A stretch of 64,000 bases of DNA from Frateuria sp. Soil773. GTDB taxonomy: Bacteria; Pseudomonadota; Gammaproteobacteria; Xanthomonadales; Rhodanobacteraceae. Below, piece after piece: positions 41,237-50,587 of the stretch. The notes beneath the pieces were generated by a model, which was not told the DNA's origin, did no database searches, and saw only the letters and a program-made list of their open reading frames with translations. Each line of letters begins with the position of its first letter. The first letter of the stretch is position 1. Location: NCBI RefSeq assembly GCF_001428405.1, contig NZ_LMSL01000006.1:46310-110309 (forward strand), given 5' to 3'. A program made the translations under genes and the position numbers.

Positions 41237-43027
41237 ATGGAACTGATCCGCAACTTCTCCATCATCGCCCACATCGACCACGGCAAGTCGACGCTCGCCG
41301 ACCGCATCATCCAGATCTGCGGAGGCCTGGCCGACCGCGAGATGGAAGCGCAGGTGCTCGACTCCAATCCGATCGAGCGCGAGCGCGGCATCACCATCAA
41401 GGCGCAGTCGGTGTCGCTGCCGTACAAGGCGCGCGACGGCAAGACCTACCAGCTCAACTTCATCGACACCCCCGGCCATGTCGACTTCTCCTACGAGGTC
41501 AGCCGCTCGCTGGCCGCTTGCGAGGGCGCGCTGCTGGTGGTGGATGCCGCCCAGGGTGTCGAGGCACAGTCGGTCGCCAACTGCTACACCGCGGTGGAGC
41601 AGGGCCTGGAAGTGGTGCCGGTGATCAACAAGATCGACCTGCCCACCGCCGACGTCGAGAAGGTGAAGGGCGAGATCGAGGCGGTGATCGGCGTGGATGC
41701 CACCGATGCGGTGGCGGTCAGCGCCAAGACCGGCCTCAACGTGGTCGAGGTGCTCGAGGCGATCGTCGCGCGCATCCCGCCGCCGAAGCCGCGCGACACC
41801 GACCGGCTGCAGGCCCTGATCATCGACTCGTGGTTCGACAATTACCTGGGCGTGGTGTCGCTGGTGCGCATCATGCAGGGCGAGATCAAGCCGGGCGACA
41901 AACTGCTGGTGATGTCCACCGGCCGCGTGCACGAGGTGGACGACGTCGGCGTGTTCACGCCCAAGCGCAAGAAGCTGGACAAGCTCAGCGCGGGCGAGGT
42001 GGGCTGGATCAACGCCTCGATCAAGGACGTGCACGGCGCGCCGGTGGGCGACACCCTGACCCAGGCCGGCAAGCCGGCCGAGAAGCCGCTGCCCGGTTTC
42101 CAGACCATGCAGCCGCGCGTGTTCGCCGGGCTGTTCCCGGTGGCCGCCGACGACTACCCGGCGATGCGCGAGGCGCTGGACAAGCTGCGCCTGAACGACG
42201 CGGCGCTGTTCTTCGAGCCGGAGTCCTCCGAGGCGATGGGCTTCGGCTTCCGCTGCGGCTTCCTCGGCATGCTGCACATGGAGATCGTGCAGGAGCGGCT
42301 GGAGCGCGAATACGATCTGGACCTAATCACCACCGCGCCCACCGTGGTCTACGAGATCCTCAAGAGCGACGGCTCGACGATGTCGCTGGACAACCCGGCC
42401 AAGCTGCCGCCGTCGCCGCAGGTGCAGGAGATCCGCGAGCCGATCATCGTCGCCAACATCCTCACGCCGCCGGACTACATCGGCAACGTGATCACCCTGT
42501 GCGAGGAGAAGCGCGGCGTGCAGCGCTCGATCCAGTACCTGGCGACCCAGGTGCAGATCAGCTACGAGCTGCCGCTGGCCGAGGTGGTGCTGGACTTCTT
42601 CGACCGCCTGAAGTCGGTCTCGCGCGGCTACGCCTCGATGGACTACCACTTCGACCGCTTCGACGCCGGCCCGTTCGTGCGCGTGGACGTGCTGATCAAC
42701 GGCGACCGCGTCGACGCGCTCTCGCTGATCGTGCACCGCAGCCACGCCGACCGCCGCGGCCGCGACCTGGTCGAGCGGATGAAGGACCTGATCCCGCGCC
42801 AGCAGTTCGATGTGGCGATCCAGGCGGCGATCGGCGCGCAGATCATCGCGCGCTCCACCGTGAAGGCCCTGCGCAAGAACGTGCTGGCCAAGTGCTACGG
42901 CGGCGACGTCAGCCGCAAGAAAAAGCTGCTGGAGAAGCAGAAGGAAGGCAAGAAGCGGATGAAGCAGGTCGGCCGCGTCGAGATTCCGCAGGAAGCTTTC
43001 CTGGCCGTACTGAAAGTGGACAAATAA
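41237..43027 (+). CDS. lepA: Elongation factor 4 (LepA)
   Basis: A 596-residue ribosome-associated GTPase that affects initiation and elongation under stress. G motifs: [12 protein letters not shown] (G1), [11 protein letters not shown] (G3) and INKIDLPTA (G4). The LepA-specific C-terminal domain is present, ending with [23 protein letters not shown] and [16 protein letters not shown]. It is directly upstream of lepB, as in E. coli. Confidence 0.98.
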   Translation: MELIRNFSIIAHIDHGKSTLADRIIQICGGLADREMEAQVLDSNPIERERGITIKAQSVSLPYKARDGKTYQLNFIDTPGHVDFSYEVSRSLAACEGALLVVDAAQGVEAQSVANCYTAVEQGLEVVPVINKIDLPTADVEKVKGEIEAVIGVDATDAVAVSAKTGLNVVEVLEAIVARIPPPKPRDTDRLQALIIDSWFDNYLGVVSLVRIMQGEIKPGDKLLVMSTGRVHEVDDVGVFTPKRKKLDKLSAGEVGWINASIKDVHGAPVGDTLTQAGKPAEKPLPGFQTMQPRVFAGLFPVAADDYPAMREALDKLRLNDAALFFEPESSEAMGFGFRCGFLGMLHMEIVQERLEREYDLDLITTAPTVVYEILKSDGSTMSLDNPAKLPPSPQVQEIREPIIVANILTPPDYIGNVITLCEEKRGVQRSIQYLATQVQISYELPLAEVVLDFFDRLKSVSRGYASMDYHFDRFDAGPFVRVDVLINGDRVDALSLIVHRSHADRRGRDLVERMKDLIPRQQFDVAIQAAIGAQIIARSTVKALRKNVLAKCYGGDVSRKKKLLEKQKEGKKRMKQVGRVEIPQEAFLAVLKVDK

Positions 43028-43069
43028 ACGCGATCAGCGATGATCCACCTGGAAACCTGGAGTCAAGGC

Positions 43070-43969
43070 ATGGAATTCGATTTCTCGGCGATTCTGCTCG
43101 GCCTCACCGTGGTGTTCGGTGTGGTGTGGGGACTGGACCGCCTGTTCCTGTACAAGAAGCGCAAGGCGCGCCTGGATGCCGCGGGCGCGGAATACCGCGA
43201 TCCGGTGCCGGTGGACTGGGCGCGCTCGCTGTTCCCGGTGGTGCTGGTGGTGCTGTTGCTGCGCTCGTTCGTGGCCGAACCCTTCCGCATCCCGTCCGGC
43301 TCGATGATGCCGACCCTGGACGTGGGCGACTTCATCCTGGTCAACAAGTTCGCCTACGGGCTGCGCATGCCGGCGTTCAACAACAAGTTCGTCAGCCTGG
43401 GCGAGCCTAAGCGCGGCGACGTGGTGGTGTTCCGCTTCCCCGGCTACCTGTGCGACGACGGCAGCGGCAAGCTGGTACGCAGCGGCGACCAGAGCTGCGC
43501 GGACCCGCATGCGCCGGTGCCGAACCAGAACTGGATCAAGCGCGTGATCGGCCTGCCGGGCGACCGCATCGAGTCGCACGGCGACCAGCTCCTGATCAAC
43601 GGCCAGCCGGTTCAGGCGGACGAGGCCGGCCCGTACCAGGGCAATCCGAAGCGCGACGAGTCGCGGGTGATGCTCGATTACGGCGCCACCGTGTGGACCG
43701 AGCACCTGGGCAAGGTCAACCACCTGATCGCGCGGATGCCGGCCTACACCACCCCCAACGCGATCCCGAACGACAAGGTCCCGTCGGTGGTGCCGCAGGG
43801 TTGCTACATCGTGATGGGCGACAACCGCTACAACAGCACCGACAGCCGCTGGTGGGGCTGCATGCCGGAGCAGAACCTGGCCGGCAAGGCGTTCCTGATC
43901 TGGCTGAGCTGGCGGGGCACGGATGCGGGCTGGTTCGACCTTTCGCGGATGGGCACGGTCATCCATTGA
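43070..43969 (+). CDS. lepB: Signal peptidase I
   Basis: A 299-residue inner-membrane enzyme that removes signal peptides from Sec-exported proteins. Two N-terminal membrane segments (ILLGLTVVFGVVWGL and LFPVVLVVLLLRSFV) precede the catalytic domain. The Ser-Lys dyad is S78 (IPSGSMMPTL) and K157 (NWIKRVIGLPGD), and the box GDNRYNSTDSRWWG completes the signature. The ATG at 43070 has GGAG seven bases upstream; the alternative at 43040 (MIHLETWSQG) lacks one. Confidence 0.95.
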   Translation: MEFDFSAILLGLTVVFGVVWGLDRLFLYKKRKARLDAAGAEYRDPVPVDWARSLFPVVLVVLLLRSFVAEPFRIPSGSMMPTLDVGDFILVNKFAYGLRMPAFNNKFVSLGEPKRGDVVVFRFPGYLCDDGSGKLVRSGDQSCADPHAPVPNQNWIKRVIGLPGDRIESHGDQLLINGQPVQADEAGPYQGNPKRDESRVMLDYGATVWTEHLGKVNHLIARMPAYTTPNAIPNDKVPSVVPQGCYIVMGDNRYNSTDSRWWGCMPEQNLAGKAFLIWLSWRGTDAGWFDLSRMGTVIH

Positions 43970-44119
43970 CGAAAGCGTGACGGGCGTCGATTCTGCGCCG
44001 GTGACCGCTGCGGGCCGGCGCGGGAGAATCCGCAGCTCGTGCGGCCGGCGCCGGGTGGCGGTCGGTGGCTTGTCTTACATCATCCAGGGGACGCCGCGCA
44101 GCGGCATGGCGAGGGGACT

Positions 44120-44500
44120 ATGAAAGCGAAGCAGTCGGGCATCACCCTGATCGGGTTTCTGATCGTGCTGATCGTGTTGGGCTTTTTCGGCTACATGGCG
44201 ATGAAGCTGGTGCCGGCCTATTCGGAGTACATGGGCGTGAGCAAGGCGATGACCCAGATCGCCAGCAGCGGCACCGAGGGCAAGACGCTGGACGACATCC
44301 GGCGTGACCTGATGTTCAAGATGGGCTTCCAGTACGTGGACGACTCGACCATCAAGCCGAAGGACATCACCCTGGTGCGCGCCAACAACAGCGCCCAGCT
44401 CCACGTGGAATACGACAAGGTGATCCCGTTCATGTACAACATCTCGTTCCTGCTGCACTTCGAGAAGAGCGTGCAGTTGCAGGGCAACGTGGGCCAGTAA
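44120..44500 (+). CDS. DUF4845 membrane protein
   Basis: A 126-residue single-pass membrane protein. The N-terminal KQSGITLIGFLIVLIVLGFFGYM resembles a pilin-like leader and span (about 8-28). A small domain follows with IRRDLMFKMGFQYVDDSTIKPKDI and VEYDKVIPFMYNISFLLHFEKSV. This is the DUF4845 pattern commonly found between lepB and rnc in gammaproteobacteria. Its function is unknown. It stops three bases before rnc. Confidence 0.9.
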   Translation: MKAKQSGITLIGFLIVLIVLGFFGYMAMKLVPAYSEYMGVSKAMTQIASSGTEGKTLDDIRRDLMFKMGFQYVDDSTIKPKDITLVRANNSAQLHVEYDKVIPFMYNISFLLHFEKSVQLQGNVGQ

Positions 44501-44503
44501 GCC

Positions 44504-45163
44504 TTGAAGCTGGACTACCGCTTCAACGATCCGGTGCTGGCGCAGCTCGCGCTGACCCATCGCAGCATCGGCAAGCCGAACAACGAGCGGATGGAATTCC
44601 TCGGCGACGCGCTGCTTGGCGCCATCGTCGCCGAGATGCTTTACGAGGCGCACCCCAAGGCCAGCGAGGGCGAGCTGTCGCGCCTGCGCGCGCAACTGGT
44701 CAACGGCCAGGCGCTGGCGGTGGTCGCCCGCGAGCTGGAGTTGGGCGACGAGCTGAAGCTGGGGCCGGGCGAGCTGAAGAGCGGCGGATTCCGGCGCGAT
44801 TCGATCCTCGCCGACGCTTTCGAGGCGATGATCGCCGCGGTCTACCTGGATGCGGGCTTCGCCGCCTGCCGCGAGGTGGTGCGGGGACTGTTCCGGCCGC
44901 GCATCGACGCGCTGCCGAAGTCCTCCAAGGACGCCAAGACCCGCCTGCAGGAATGGCTGCAAGGGCGCGGCCTGCCGCTGCCGGCGTACGTGCTGAAGGA
45001 CAGCCGCGGCGAGGACCACGCCAAGACCTTCGACGTCAGTTGCACGATCGCCGAACCGGCGGCGATCAGCGCGGACGCCAGCGGCCCGAGCCGCCGCGCG
45101 GCCGAGCAGGACGCGGCCGAGATCGTGCTCGGCCACCTGCTGGAGCAGGCCGGCCAGCCCTGA
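44504..45163 (+). CDS. rnc: Ribonuclease III
   Basis: A 219-residue double-strand-specific endonuclease that processes rRNA precursors. The signature NERMEFLGDALL with its metal-binding residues is at about 26-37, and DAFEAMIAAVYLDAGF is the second catalytic block. A C-terminal dsRNA-binding domain covers about 150-215 (TRLQEWLQGRGL to SRRAAEQDAAEIVLGHLL). Translation appears to start at a TTG three bases after the DUF4845 stop, with no ATG nearby, so it probably relies on coupling. Confidence 0.95.
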   Translation: MKLDYRFNDPVLAQLALTHRSIGKPNNERMEFLGDALLGAIVAEMLYEAHPKASEGELSRLRAQLVNGQALAVVARELELGDELKLGPGELKSGGFRRDSILADAFEAMIAAVYLDAGFAACREVVRGLFRPRIDALPKSSKDAKTRLQEWLQGRGLPLPAYVLKDSRGEDHAKTFDVSCTIAEPAAISADASGPSRRAAEQDAAEIVLGHLLEQAGQP

Positions 45164-45259
45164 GTTCCGCCCCGTACCGTTTTCGCGTCGCACGCACGGC
45201 TGGCATCCGCGGGCCGGCGGCGCCATGCTTGTCATCCGAAACCAAGAGCTATCGAAACC

Positions 45260-46210
45260 ATGAACGACGAACTGGACGCCGCCGCAGGCACCGGCATGCA
45301 GCCCGATGAACTGCCGCATCCGGATTTCCGCTGCGGCCTGGTCGCGCTGGCCGGGCGGCCGAACGTCGGCAAGTCGACCCTGCTCAACGCGCTGATCGGC
45401 TTCCGGCTGTCCATCGTCAGCCCGCGTCCGCAGACCACGCGCCACCGCATCCTGGGCATCAGCACCAGCGAGGCCGGCCAGATCATGTACGTGGACACGC
45501 CCGGCCTGCATCGCGGCGCCAAGCGCGCGATGAACCGCAGCCTCAACCGCGCCGCGCGCTCGGCGATCAGTGACGTCGACCTGGTGGTGCAGGTGATCGA
45601 GGCCGGTCGCTGGACCGACGAGGACGAGGCGCTGTACGCGGCGCTGGTCGAGCAGAAGACGCCGCGGCTGCTGGCGATCAACAAGGTCGACCTGGCCAAG
45701 GACAAGGGCGCGATGCTGCCCTTCGTGGCCGAGCTGATGACCCGGCACAGCTTCGACGAGGTGCATTACGTCAGCGCGCTCAAGCAGAAGGGGCTGAAGG
45801 AGCTGGAGGCGGGCATCCTCGCGCGCCTGCCGGTGCGGCCGCCGGTCTACGGCGAGGACGAGGTCACCGACCGCAGCGAGCGTTTCCTGGCCGCCGAGAT
45901 GGTGCGCGAGCAGTTGATGCTGCGGCTCGACCAGGAGCTGCCGTACGCCACCACGGTGGAGATCGAGCAGTTCAGCGACCGCCCGGACGGCGTCGCCGAG
46001 GTGCATGCGGTGATCTGGGTGGAGCGCGAAGGCCAGAAGGCGATCGTGATCGGCGCCGGCGGCGCCCAGCTCAAGGCGGTCGGCAGCGGCGCCCGGCGCA
46101 ACATGGAGCGCATGTTCGAGCGCAAGGTCTTCCTCAAGCTGTGGGTGAAGGTGCGCGAGGGCTGGGTGGATGACGAGACGATGCTGAAGAAGTTCGGCTA
46201 TACGGATTAG
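45260..46210 (+). CDS. era: GTPase Era
   Basis: A 316-residue GTPase that binds the 3' end of 16S rRNA in 30S maturation. G motifs: GRPNVGKSTLLNAL (G1), RPQTTRHRI (G2), DTPGLHRGAKRAM (G3) and NKVDLAKDKG (G4). The C-terminal KH domain carries VEREGQKAIVIGAGGAQLKAVG. The N-terminus has about 25 extra acidic residues before the G domain. It ends exactly at the left edge of repeat copy B. rnc-era-recO is a classical operon. Confidence 0.97.
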   Translation: MNDELDAAAGTGMQPDELPHPDFRCGLVALAGRPNVGKSTLLNALIGFRLSIVSPRPQTTRHRILGISTSEAGQIMYVDTPGLHRGAKRAMNRSLNRAARSAISDVDLVVQVIEAGRWTDEDEALYAALVEQKTPRLLAINKVDLAKDKGAMLPFVAELMTRHSFDEVHYVSALKQKGLKELEAGILARLPVRPPVYGEDEVTDRSERFLAAEMVREQLMLRLDQELPYATTVEIEQFSDRPDGVAEVHAVIWVEREGQKAIVIGAGGAQLKAVGSGARRNMERMFERKVFLKLWVKVREGWVDDETMLKKFGYTD

Positions 46211-46320
46211 GAGTGAGAGATAAGGAGTGAGGAGTGAGAGAACGGTGTGCGGCGAGCGAGGGTGCCCGGTCTCTCCAGCTTTTCTCTCACTCCTCACTCC
46301 TCTCACCTCACTCCTGATTC
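46209..46320. repeat. Purine-rich/pyrimidine-rich palindromic element, copy B
   Basis: The left arm (46209-46242) is made of GGAGTGAG and GTGAGAGA units, the loop is about 38 bases, and the right arm (46281-46318) has the complementary CTCTCACTCCTCACTCC. It opens TTAGGAG like copy A; here TAG is the era stop codon. It fills the whole era-recO gap, so the recO start follows a pyrimidine-rich arm without a ribosome-binding site. Confidence 0.75.
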
Positions 46321-46323
46321 CCC

Positions 46324-47034
46324 ATGCGCATCGAGCAGCAACCCGCCTACGTCCTGCATGCGCGGCCCTACCGCGAGACGTCGCTGCTGCTCGAATGCCT
46401 GACCCGCGACCATGGCCGCCTTGGCGTAGTCGCGCGCGGCGTGCGGCGGGAGCGGGCGCGGCTGCAGCGGGCGCAACTGGAGCCGTTCCAGCCGTTGGCG
46501 ATCGACCTGATGCTGCGCGGCGAGCTGGCTACCCTGCTGGGCGCCGAGCCCGCCGGCCTGCCGTTGCGGCTGCCGGGCGACGCCGGGCTGGCCGGGCTGT
46601 ACCTCAACGAGCTGGTGGTGCGGCTGACCGGGCGGCAGGATCCGCATCCGCCGCTGTACGAAGCCTATGCGCAGACGCTGCCGCAGTTGTGCATGCCGGC
46701 CGGGCTGGGCTGGACGCTGCGCCGTTTCGAGCGCGACCTGCTGGACGCGCTCGGCTATGGCCTGCAACTCTCGTTCGATGCCGACAGCGGAGAGAGCCTG
46801 GACGAGGACGGCGACTACCTCTACCGCGCCGAGCATGGCCCGGTCCGCTGCGCGCCGGGCACGGCGCGCGCACTGCGCGGCGGCGACCTGCTGGCGTTCG
46901 CGCAGGACCGCAAGCCTTCCGCCGCCGGCCTGGCCGCCCTGCGCGGCATGATGCGCGAGGTGATCCGGTTCCACCTGGGTGGCGGCGAGCTGCGTGCGTG
47001 GCGCGTGCTGGCCGGGGCTGTGTCGCGCCGCTGA
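46324..47034 (+). CDS. recO: DNA repair protein RecO
   Basis: A 236-residue recombination mediator that loads RecA with RecR and anneals strands. The N-terminal OB-fold pattern is YVLHARPYRETSLLLECLTRDHGRLGVVARGVRR. The helical domain has LYLNELVVRLTGRQDPHPPLYEAY and RRFERDLLDALGYG. It lacks a four-cysteine zinc motif, like other gammaproteobacterial RecO. The start codon sits at the foot of repeat copy B and has no purine-rich ribosome-binding site directly upstream. Confidence 0.93.
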   Translation: MRIEQQPAYVLHARPYRETSLLLECLTRDHGRLGVVARGVRRERARLQRAQLEPFQPLAIDLMLRGELATLLGAEPAGLPLRLPGDAGLAGLYLNELVVRLTGRQDPHPPLYEAYAQTLPQLCMPAGLGWTLRRFERDLLDALGYGLQLSFDADSGESLDEDGDYLYRAEHGPVRCAPGTARALRGGDLLAFAQDRKPSAAGLAALRGMMREVIRFHLGGGELRAWRVLAGAVSRR

Positions 47035-47036
47035 GC

Positions 47037-47798
47037 TCAGTCGGACGGTTCCAGGGCGTCCAGGGTCGCCAGCAGCGCCTCGCGGAAGCGCTGCACCGGC
47101 AACGGGGCGACCGGCTGGCCCTGGGCCAGCCGCTGCTGCAGTGCGATCACCTGCGCCGACAGTGCGGCGGCGCCGCAGAATCCGCAGGAGGAACGCAGCC
47201 GGTGCAGCCGCTCGGCGAAGCCGCCGGGGTCGGCGCCGAGCCGGTCCAGCTCGCCGCAGAGGCTGGCCAGTTCCTCGCGCAGCAGGCCGCGCAGGGCGTG
47301 CATGGTGCGCGCGTCGCCGGTGCTCACCAGGGCGGCGTCGTCGTCGAGCAGGGGCGCTTCGCAGCCGCCGGCCTGCACGAGCGCGAGCACGCGTTGCAGG
47401 CTGCGCAGGTCGCAGGGCTTCTGCAGCACCTCGCCGAAGCCGGCGGCCAGCAATTGCTGGCGGTCGCCGGGGCCTACCTCGGCGCTGGTCGCCACCGCCA
47501 CGCTGTCGGACGAGGCCGCGGTCGGGTCGCTGCGCAAGGCTTCGAGGATCTGCCGGGCGCCGCCGCCGGGCATGCGGCAGTCGAGCAGGAGCAGGTCGAA
47601 GACGTCGCTGCGCGCATGGGCGAGGGCGGCGGCGCCGTCGGCGCAGGCGTGCGGGTCGGCGCCCAGGCTGCGCAGGCCGTCGGCGAGGAAGCGGCGGCTG
47701 GCCGGGTCGTCGTCGGCGACCAGGACGCGCAGGATGCGCGTGCCGGATCGCGGCGTCTTTCCGTCGGTGGCGGGCGCGTCAAGCATGACGAAATCCAT
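47037..47798 (-). CDS. Receiver-Hpt phosphorelay protein
   Basis: A 253-residue cytoplasmic protein joining a response-regulator receiver to a histidine phosphotransfer domain. The receiver has the acidic cluster ADDD (28-31), phospho-acceptor D73 (LLLLDCRMPGG), T104 and K127 (VLQKP). The Hpt part has H199 in LHRLRSSCGFCGA, matching the HxLKGxxxxxGA pattern. No sensor kinase or DNA-binding domain is attached or encoded nearby, so the partners are unknown. It is convergent with recO (stops two bases apart) and divergent from the ydbH-like gene. Confidence 0.85.
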   Translation of the reverse strand: MDFVMLDAPATDGKTPRSGTRILRVLVADDDPASRRFLADGLRSLGADPHACADGAAALAHARSDVFDLLLLDCRMPGGGARQILEALRSDPTAASSDSVAVATSAEVGPGDRQQLLAAGFGEVLQKPCDLRSLQRVLALVQAGGCEAPLLDDDAALVSTGDARTMHALRGLLREELASLCGELDRLGADPGGFAERLHRLRSSCGFCGAAALSAQVIALQQRLAQGQPVAPLPVQRFREALLATLDALEPSD

Positions 47799-47831
47799 GT
47801 CGTTCAGCCGAGTTTGGCAGAATGGCGGGAC

Positions 47832-49850
47832 ATGCGTTCCATATCAAGCCATCTGCTCTCGTGCCTCGTCCTGTTCGGCGTGCTGCTGGCCGCCCCTGCG
47901 CGGGCGGACATCGCGCTGTCCGCCAGGCAGATCGGCATGCCGGGCGTGAAGCTGCAGAACGTCGCCGTGCAGATCGGCGAGGACGGCGAGGGCGGCCTGC
48001 GCGTGAAGCTGCAGGCGGGCAAGGCCGAGGTCGCCGCGATGGGCTGGAAGCGGGTCGGCCTGACCCTGGACGGCAACCTGCGCCGCGACCCGCAACTGCG
48101 CTGGCTGCTGAGCGGAGCGCTGAAGCTGCAGGGGGCGGCGGGCGGCGCCCTGAGCGACGCCACGCTCGATGTGGTGATCGACGAGGGCGCCAACACGCTG
48201 CAGGCCACCATCGGCCAGTCCAAGGCGACGGCCAGCGCGTGGATGCCGCTGGACCAGCCCAGCCATGCGCAGATCACCTTGCAGAACCTGCCGGCCGGCT
48301 GGCTGCAGGGGCTGCTCGGCACGGTATGGTCGGGGCGGGTCACGGGCGGCCGGCTGGACGCCTCGCTGGCGCTGGACGTGCGCGGCAAGGGCATCCAGTC
48401 CTCCGGCCAGTTCAGCCTCGACGGCGCGGGCTTCGACACGCCGGCCGGCACGCTGGCCGGGCAGGGCGTGAAGGGCGCGGGCCGGATCGGCATCGACACC
48501 ACCGGCGGGCCGGCGCGGATCGACCTGGACGCCGTCCTGCGCGGCGGCGAGCTGCTGCTCGGCCCGCTGTACGCGAAGCTGCCGGCGCACCCGGTGCAAT
48601 TGGGCCTGGGCGCCACGGCCAGGAATGGCGGCTTCGAGCTGGGGCGGCTGCACGTCGGCGACGCCGATGCGCTGCAACTGGACGGCGCGCTCGCCTTCGA
48701 CGCCAAGGGCGCGCTTTCCCGGCTGCGGCTGGACCGTTTCCAGGCCCGCTTCCCGGCCGCCTACCAGCGCTACGGCCAGGCCTGGCTCGCCACGCTGGGG
48801 CTGCGCGAGATGCGCATCGCCGGCAACCTGAGCGGCAGCCTGGACCTGCGCGAGGACGGCCTGCACGCCTTCGCGTTCGACACCGACGGGCTGGATGTCG
48901 CCGACGGCGATGGCCGCCTCGCGATGAGCGGCCTGCGCGGCGGGCTGGACTGGTCGGTCGCGGGCTCGCGGCCGGCCACCACGCTGGCCTGGCGGCAACT
49001 GATGGTCTACCGGATGGCGAACGGCGCCGCGCAGTCGCGCTGGCAAAGCAGGGACGGCACGCTGAGCCTGCAGCGCCCGCTCGAAGTGCCGCTGCTGAAC
49101 GGCCGGCTGCGCGTGGGCAACCTGGACTGGCGCCCGGCGGCGGCCAAGGGGCAGCGGCTGGCCACCTCGCTGACCCTGAGCGGCGTGGACATGGCCGCCT
49201 TCAGCAAGGCGGTGGGCTGGCCGCAGTTCCCCGGCACCCTCGGCGGCGCGATCCCCTCGCTGCGCTGGGTGGACAACCGCTTCGAACTGGCCGGCGGCCT
49301 GTCGATGAACGTGTTCGACGGCTTCGTCGACATCACCCGGCTTTCGCTGCAGGACCCGTTCGGGGCGAGCCCGGTGCTGGCCGGCGACCTGAGCCTGCGC
49401 CAGCTCGACCTCGGGGCGCTCACCAGCGTGTTCGACTTCGGCAACATCACCGGGCGGCTGGACGGTTCGATCGACAAGCTGCGCCTGGTGAACTGGAACC
49501 CGGTGGCGTTCGACGCGAAGCTGCTCGCCGGCAGCGGCGGGCGGATCAGCCAGCGCGCGGTGAACAACCTCACCTCGGTCGGCGGCGGCGGCGTGGCGGC
49601 GGGCCTGCAGGGCGCGGTGCTGAAACTGTTCAAGACCTTCGGCTACAAGCGCATCGGCCTCAACTGCGTGCTGCAGGATTCGGTCTGCCACATGAGCGGC
49701 CTGGAACGCGACGGAGACGGCTACACTATCGTCGAGGGCAGCGGCCTGCCGCGGCTGCAGGTGATCGGCCACCAGCAGAACGTCGACTGGCCGACCCTGG
49801 TGCGCCGCCTGAAGGCGGCCACCGAAGGCAACGGCCCGCAGATCCGCTGA
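47832..49850 (+). CDS. YdbH-like AsmA-family envelope protein
   Basis: A 672-residue exported or membrane-tethered protein. A hydrophobic N-terminal segment ends at APARA (about residue 26), followed by long repetitive beta-strand sequence typical of bridge-like lipid-transport proteins. Its C-terminal third has GLSMNVFDGFVDITRLSLQDPFG, LDLGALTSVFDFGNITGRLDGSID and RAVNNLTSVGGGG, which fit the YdbH/DUF748-like AsmA superfamily. E. coli YdbH (879 residues) moves phospholipid to the outer membrane together with YnbE and YdbL. Here the next gene resembles those partners, which supports the call. Confidence 0.78.
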   Translation: MRSISSHLLSCLVLFGVLLAAPARADIALSARQIGMPGVKLQNVAVQIGEDGEGGLRVKLQAGKAEVAAMGWKRVGLTLDGNLRRDPQLRWLLSGALKLQGAAGGALSDATLDVVIDEGANTLQATIGQSKATASAWMPLDQPSHAQITLQNLPAGWLQGLLGTVWSGRVTGGRLDASLALDVRGKGIQSSGQFSLDGAGFDTPAGTLAGQGVKGAGRIGIDTTGGPARIDLDAVLRGGELLLGPLYAKLPAHPVQLGLGATARNGGFELGRLHVGDADALQLDGALAFDAKGALSRLRLDRFQARFPAAYQRYGQAWLATLGLREMRIAGNLSGSLDLREDGLHAFAFDTDGLDVADGDGRLAMSGLRGGLDWSVAGSRPATTLAWRQLMVYRMANGAAQSRWQSRDGTLSLQRPLEVPLLNGRLRVGNLDWRPAAAKGQRLATSLTLSGVDMAAFSKAVGWPQFPGTLGGAIPSLRWVDNRFELAGGLSMNVFDGFVDITRLSLQDPFGASPVLAGDLSLRQLDLGALTSVFDFGNITGRLDGSIDKLRLVNWNPVAFDAKLLAGSGGRISQRAVNNLTSVGGGGVAAGLQGAVLKLFKTFGYKRIGLNCVLQDSVCHMSGLERDGDGYTIVEGSGLPRLQVIGHQQNVDWPTLVRRLKAATEGNGPQIR

Positions 49851-49877
49851 TTCCCCATTCCCCCCATGGAGCCCGTC

Positions 49878-50483
49878 ATGCGCAAGTTCGTCTACGTCCT
49901 GCTGACCACGCTGCTGGTCGCGCTGGTGGGTTGCGTGACCATCAACGTCTACTTTCCCGAGGCGGCGGCGCAGAAGGCCGCCGACCGCTTCATCGGCACG
50001 GTGATCGACGACGGCCAGGCGCCGGCGGCCGGCAACCGCGACGACCGGCCGGCGCCGCCGAAGCAGGACCGGCAGCCGTCGGCGATGCTGCTGGATCTGC
50101 TGGTTCCCGCCGCACAGGCCGCCGAGACCCCGGACGTGCGCATCCAGACCGCCGCCACCGAGGCGATCCGCGGCCGCATGAAGGCACGCTACCAGGATGT
50201 GCTGCAGAGCCTGCTCGCCAGCGGCGCGGTCGGCTTCACCGGCGACGGCCTGGTCGCCGTGCGCGACGCCGGCAAGGTGCCGCTCAGCCAGCGCGCGCAG
50301 GTGAACGCCGCGGTGGCGGACGAGAACCGCGACCGCAACGCGCTCTACCGCGAGGTGGCTTCGGCCAACAACCACCCGGAATGGGAGCCGCAGATCCGCG
50401 CCACCTTCGCCAAGGGCTGGATCGAGCGCGCGCATGCGGGCTGGTATTATCAGGACGCCGCAGGCGCCTGGAAGAAGAAATAG
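49878..50483 (+). CDS. DUF1318 lipoprotein (possible YnbE-YdbL fusion)
   Basis: A 201-residue lipoprotein: signal MRKFVYVLLTTLLVALVGC with C19 as the lipidated residue. Just after it comes VTINVYFPEAAAQKAADRFI, similar to the beta-strand segment of YnbE. A proline-rich linker, a second hydrophobic stretch (LLDLLVPAAQAAE, perhaps a former signal peptide) and a DUF1318/YdbL domain follow (about 115-200: GFTGDGLVAVRD, VADENRDRNALYREVA, GWYYQDAAGAWKKK). The start at 49878 has GGAG seven bases upstream. It lies 27 bases after the ydbH-like gene. The fusion reading is an inference. Confidence 0.75.
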   Translation: MRKFVYVLLTTLLVALVGCVTINVYFPEAAAQKAADRFIGTVIDDGQAPAAGNRDDRPAPPKQDRQPSAMLLDLLVPAAQAAETPDVRIQTAATEAIRGRMKARYQDVLQSLLASGAVGFTGDGLVAVRDAGKVPLSQRAQVNAAVADENRDRNALYREVASANNHPEWEPQIRATFAKGWIERAHAGWYYQDAAGAWKKK

Positions 50484-50587
50484 GCTTTCCGGCCGCCCGC
50501 AACCTTCCACCCGATTGCCGCGCCCGGGTCAGCCGATCCGGGCGCGCGCGTTTTGTCGCAAGAGACCGGAACGGTACGCCGAGCCCC

